NCBI GenBank assembly: GCA_964471755.1
Contig: CAYYJM010000133.1
Span: forward strand, 1-16,511
Direction: 5' to 3'
Origin: CAYYJM01 sp964471755
GTDB taxonomy: Bacteria; Planctomycetota; Planctomycetia; Gemmatales; Gemmataceae
DNA length: 16,511 bases
Part shown: in pieces, positions 14,698 to 16,511 of the stretch
Layout of the letters: each line of letters starts with the position of its first letter
How positions within the stretch are numbered: the stretch's first letter is position 1
Position numbers and translations under genes: made by a program
The notes under the pieces: model-generated
The model's input: only the letters and a program-made list of their open reading frames with translations
Databases searched by the model: none
What the model was told of the DNA's origin: nothing

Positions 14698-15381
14698 ATG
14701 GCCGACGCACGTTCACCGTTTTCCTCCACCAACATCACCTGGCATGAGGGGCACGTCGGTCGCGACGAACGTGCGGGCCTGCTCAAGCAGAAGGGTTGTA
14801 CGCTCTGGTTCACCGGCCTGAGCGGCTCGGGCAAGAGTACCATCGCCTACACCCTGGAACACGCTCTGGTTCAGCAGGGGCGGTTGGCCTACGTCCTCGA
14901 TGGCGACAACATCCGGCACGGTCTCAACGCGGGTGCCAAGATCCTGATGGAGACGCGCGGCTACGCCGAGACAGCCGCCAAGCGCTTCGGGCTCGGTTTC
15001 TCGGCCGAGGATCGCGAGGAGAACATCCGCCGTATCGGCGAGGTGGCCAAACTCTTCGCCGACGGCGGTCTGATCACCATGACCAGCTTCATCAGCCCCT
15101 ACCGTAAGGACCGTGACCGCTGCCGGGCGCTGCATGTTGAGGGTGGTCTTCCGTTCATCGAGATCCACGTCGCCACGCCGATCGCGACCTGCGAGACGCG
15201 CGATCCCAAGGGCCTGTACAAACAGGCACGCGCCGGCCAACTCAAGGGCTTCACCGGGATCGACGACCCGTATGAAGAACCGCTCAAACCCGAACTGACG
15301 ATCGACACGGCGACGGCATCTCCGCAGGATGCCACCGTGTTGATTTTCGAATATCTCGCCGGCCAGGGATTGTTGGGATAA
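14698..15381 (+). CDS. cysC: Adenylyl-sulfate (APS) kinase
   Basis: 227 residues. ATG 14698 is chosen because AAAGGG lies upstream and the text before an alternative ATG at 14674 has none. The enzyme phosphorylates adenylyl sulfate to PAPS with ATP in the cytosol, for sulfate activation or sulfation. It shows the P-loop GLSGSGKST (40-48), DGDNIRHGLN (68-77), LGFSAEDREENIRRIGEVAKLFADGG (99-124), SFISPYRKDRD with Ser133, and DPKGLYKQARAGQLKGFTGIDDPYE (169-193). About 21 residues (78-98, AGAKILMET...AAKRFG) sit between HGLN and LGFS, which are almost adjacent in Escherichia coli CysC. No ATP sulfurylase (cysD/cysN/sat) gene is in the window, so the partner must be elsewhere. Confidence 0.95.
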   Translation: MADARSPFSSTNITWHEGHVGRDERAGLLKQKGCTLWFTGLSGSGKSTIAYTLEHALVQQGRLAYVLDGDNIRHGLNAGAKILMETRGYAETAAKRFGLGFSAEDREENIRRIGEVAKLFADGGLITMTSFISPYRKDRDRCRALHVEGGLPFIEIHVATPIATCETRDPKGLYKQARAGQLKGFTGIDDPYEEPLKPELTIDTATASPQDATVLIFEYLAGQGLLG

Positions 15382-15394
15382 GCCAACATTTCGG

Positions 15395-15431
15395 CGATCG
15401 GAAGGTGTTTCTCGTCCGCACCTTCCGATTG
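15395..15431 (+). terminator. Strong hairpin after cysC, possible terminator without a T tract
   Basis: ATCGGAAGGTG (15397-15407) and CACCTTCCGAT (15419-15429) form a perfect 11-bp stem with an 11-base loop, extendable by a G-U and a C-G pair. It begins 14 bases after the cysC stop. No run of T follows, so termination could be Rho-assisted, or the structure may protect the 3' end of the mRNA. Confidence 0.5.
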
Positions 15432-15571
15432 GAGGCTGTCCAGCCCGCCCGGGTCGCCGGATTGGCAAAACTGATACGATTTTTCTCGCTCTCCCACCTG
15501 GCCCGATCGTTACGAACGGATCTTTCTGGGCTCGGAACGATTTTTTTCTGAAAGTTCGCTAAAGCGTCGCG

Positions 15572-15600
15572 TTGACAGTATTTTCGAGCGGCCGTAGACT
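15572..15600 (+). promoter_or_regulatory. Good sigma70-type promoter for the alpha/beta hydrolase-like gene
   Basis: A perfect TTGACA (15572-15577), a 17-base spacer and TAGACT (15595-15600) make this the best promoter in the window. Transcription would start near 15607, giving a leader of about 50 bases to the GTG at 15656. T-rich tracts upstream (15480-15484 and 15541-15547) could act as UP-like or bend elements. The region 15432-15571 holds no gene or other clear feature. Confidence 0.7.
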
Positions 15601-15655
15601 TGGCCGAGTCCAAAGCAGGACAACGGTCGGAGGCGTTACCGGGAGGCTTCTTCTG

Positions 15656-16441
15656 GTGACCCCAAACGTACAACAACATCCCACGCGCCTTCAGGAATAC
15701 GGGTGGCTCATGGCGTTTCTCGATGCGACGGCCCAGGTAGCACGGCCAACGGAAGGCTTCTACAAATCCGAGGTCGTCGGATCCGGAAGCTGGCCCTTAC
15801 ACACCTTCCTGCCCACCGGCTACGAGCCGAACTATCCCTATCCGCTGTTGGTCTTTCTCCACGGTGAGGGAGCCAGTGCGGAATCAGTCCTCAAACTGGC
15901 ACCCTGGCTGAGTCGGCGGAACTTCATCTGTATCGGTCTGCGAGGGCCGGTTCCGTGCCCGGAGGGCGAGCAGGCCGACCGGTATTCCTGGGGCCGGGAA
16001 GCGGAACAGGATGTCGTCGAGGAGTACGTTCTCCGCTCGATCGAACAGACACGTCGCAAGTACCACATCCACTCCGAGCGAATCTACCTGGCCGGCTTTC
16101 ACGAAGGGACGGAGCCGGTCTATCGGCTCGGTCTGACTCAGCCGGAGAAGTTCGCCGGCATCGTGGCTCTCAATGGCTGCCTGCCGCGCGAGGGGCGGCC
16201 ACTGTTTCGGCCGTCGGAAGTCCGCAAACTTCGGGTGCTGATCGGCCACGGTCTCGACAACACGACCACACCGGTCGCCCTGGCCCGGGCTGATCAGCGT
16301 TTGCTCTTCACCGCTGGCCTGGACGTCGAGTTCAAGTGCTACGCGACGAACCACGCCATCCACCCGGACATGCTGCGCGACGTCAATCGCTGGATCATCG
16401 ACCGCATCAACGACGAGAACGACGCCCTGCTGTTCGATTGA
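15656..16441 (+). CDS. Alpha/beta hydrolase-like protein with the nucleophile Ser replaced by His
   Basis: 261 residues from GTG 15656, chosen because GGGAGG lies nine bases upstream and downstream of a good promoter. The longer frame begins at TTG 15572, which is the -35 box; ATG 15710 lacks a ribosome binding site. The fold matches the phospholipase/carboxylesterase group (PF02230): LLVFLHGEGA with the oxyanion HG at 69-70, LRGPVPCPEG near 95-104, IYLAGFHEGTEPVYRLGL around 143-160, GHGLDN with Asp201, and YATNHAIHP with His233 or His236. The expected nucleophile elbow GFSxG reads GFHEG, with His149 in place of Ser. Asp and His of the triad remain. It has no signal peptide. It is either a non-enzymatic relative or a family using other chemistry. 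Confidence 0.82.
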   Translation: MTPNVQQHPTRLQEYGWLMAFLDATAQVARPTEGFYKSEVVGSGSWPLHTFLPTGYEPNYPYPLLVFLHGEGASAESVLKLAPWLSRRNFICIGLRGPVPCPEGEQADRYSWGREAEQDVVEEYVLRSIEQTRRKYHIHSERIYLAGFHEGTEPVYRLGLTQPEKFAGIVALNGCLPREGRPLFRPSEVRKLRVLIGHGLDNTTTPVALARADQRLLFTAGLDVEFKCYATNHAIHPDMLRDVNRWIIDRINDENDALLFD

Positions 16442-16481
16442 TTCTTCATTTAGCCGCCGGCTTTCGGCAGTAAGGAAAGTA

Positions 16482-16511
16482 ATGCACGCTTGGCCTGATG
16501 TTTGCAGCGGT
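16482..16511 (+). CDS. Possible start of a further gene (partial, right edge)
   Basis: ATG 16482 is preceded by TAAGGA at a six-base spacing and opens ten codons (MHAWPDVCSG) to the window end. That is too little to identify. The 40 bases between the preceding stop and this ATG contain a small GCCG/CGGC hairpin. The ATG could be chance. Confidence 0.25.
   Translation, partial: MHAWPDVCSG

Noticed and set aside
15500..15550. Intrinsic terminator using the T7 run at 15541-15547
   Set aside because: Only weak, bulged stems (around GATCGTT/AACGGATC) are nearby and none sits directly before the T run.
15572..15655. TTG 15572 as the start of the alpha/beta hydrolase-like protein
   Set aside because: The TTG is the first part of a perfect TTGACA -35 box; GTG 15656 has GGGAGG upstream.
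1..16511. tRNA, rRNA, integrase, transposase or phage genes
   Set aside because: None of the reading frames or non-coding gaps shows their characteristic sequence or structure.

Overview
The window is high-GC bacterial DNA. It reads best as a chromosomal segment of a planctomycete, probably of the Gemmata type. The reasons are the gene mix and style: a redoxin/cytochrome c/copper-monooxygenase fusion, a very large secreted BNR propeller protein, an orphan HisA-like barrel, a CysC with an extra segment, many short operons, and almost no clustering by pathway. This assignment is inference, because no rRNA or marker gene is present. There are no tRNAs, rRNAs, CRISPR arrays, transposases or phage genes, and no gene-free stretch exceeds 300 bases.

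Layout. The left edge holds the first 24 codons of a minus-strand gene (1-73), divergent from an HD-GYP-like protein (306-1814). A 223-bp, nearly fully palindromic, mobile-element-like repeat (1818-2040) separates it from a CPBP intramembrane protease (2053-2757). Next comes a minus-strand block, 6902 down to 2741: HisA-like barrel, redoxin/cyt c/Cu-monooxygenase, a small TPR protein coupled by an ATGA overlap, and a secreted beta-lactamase-fold serine hydrolase. The last three are packed like an operon. Divergent from it is an FGGY sugar kinase (7034-8584). This converges on a second minus-strand pair: a D-2-hydroxyacid dehydrogenase-like protein (12736-11726) and a 1008-residue secreted BNR propeller with an inserted PDZ domain (11660-8634).

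To the right are a 102-residue SWIM zinc-finger protein (12783-13091), a convergent DUF486 membrane protein (13444-13097), a putative proline-rich lipoprotein (13610-14611), an APS kinase (14698-15381), and an alpha/beta hydrolase-like protein (15656-16441) behind a good sigma70-type promoter. A possible gene start lies at the right edge.

How the genes work together. Apart from the three-gene redoxin operon, the genes look like independent units: envelope or periplasmic functions (propeller, serine hydrolase, Cu enzyme, lipoprotein, CPBP protease, DUF486) mixed with cytosolic metabolism (sugar kinase, APS kinase, HisA-like, dehydrogenase). A recurring oddity is enzyme folds that lack a key catalytic residue: HD-GYP with Met for the metal-binding His, the dehydrogenase with Tyr for the catalytic Glu, and the alpha/beta hydrolase with His for the nucleophile Ser. 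The most unusual architecture is the redox/copper fusion, in which every expected copper ligand is present.
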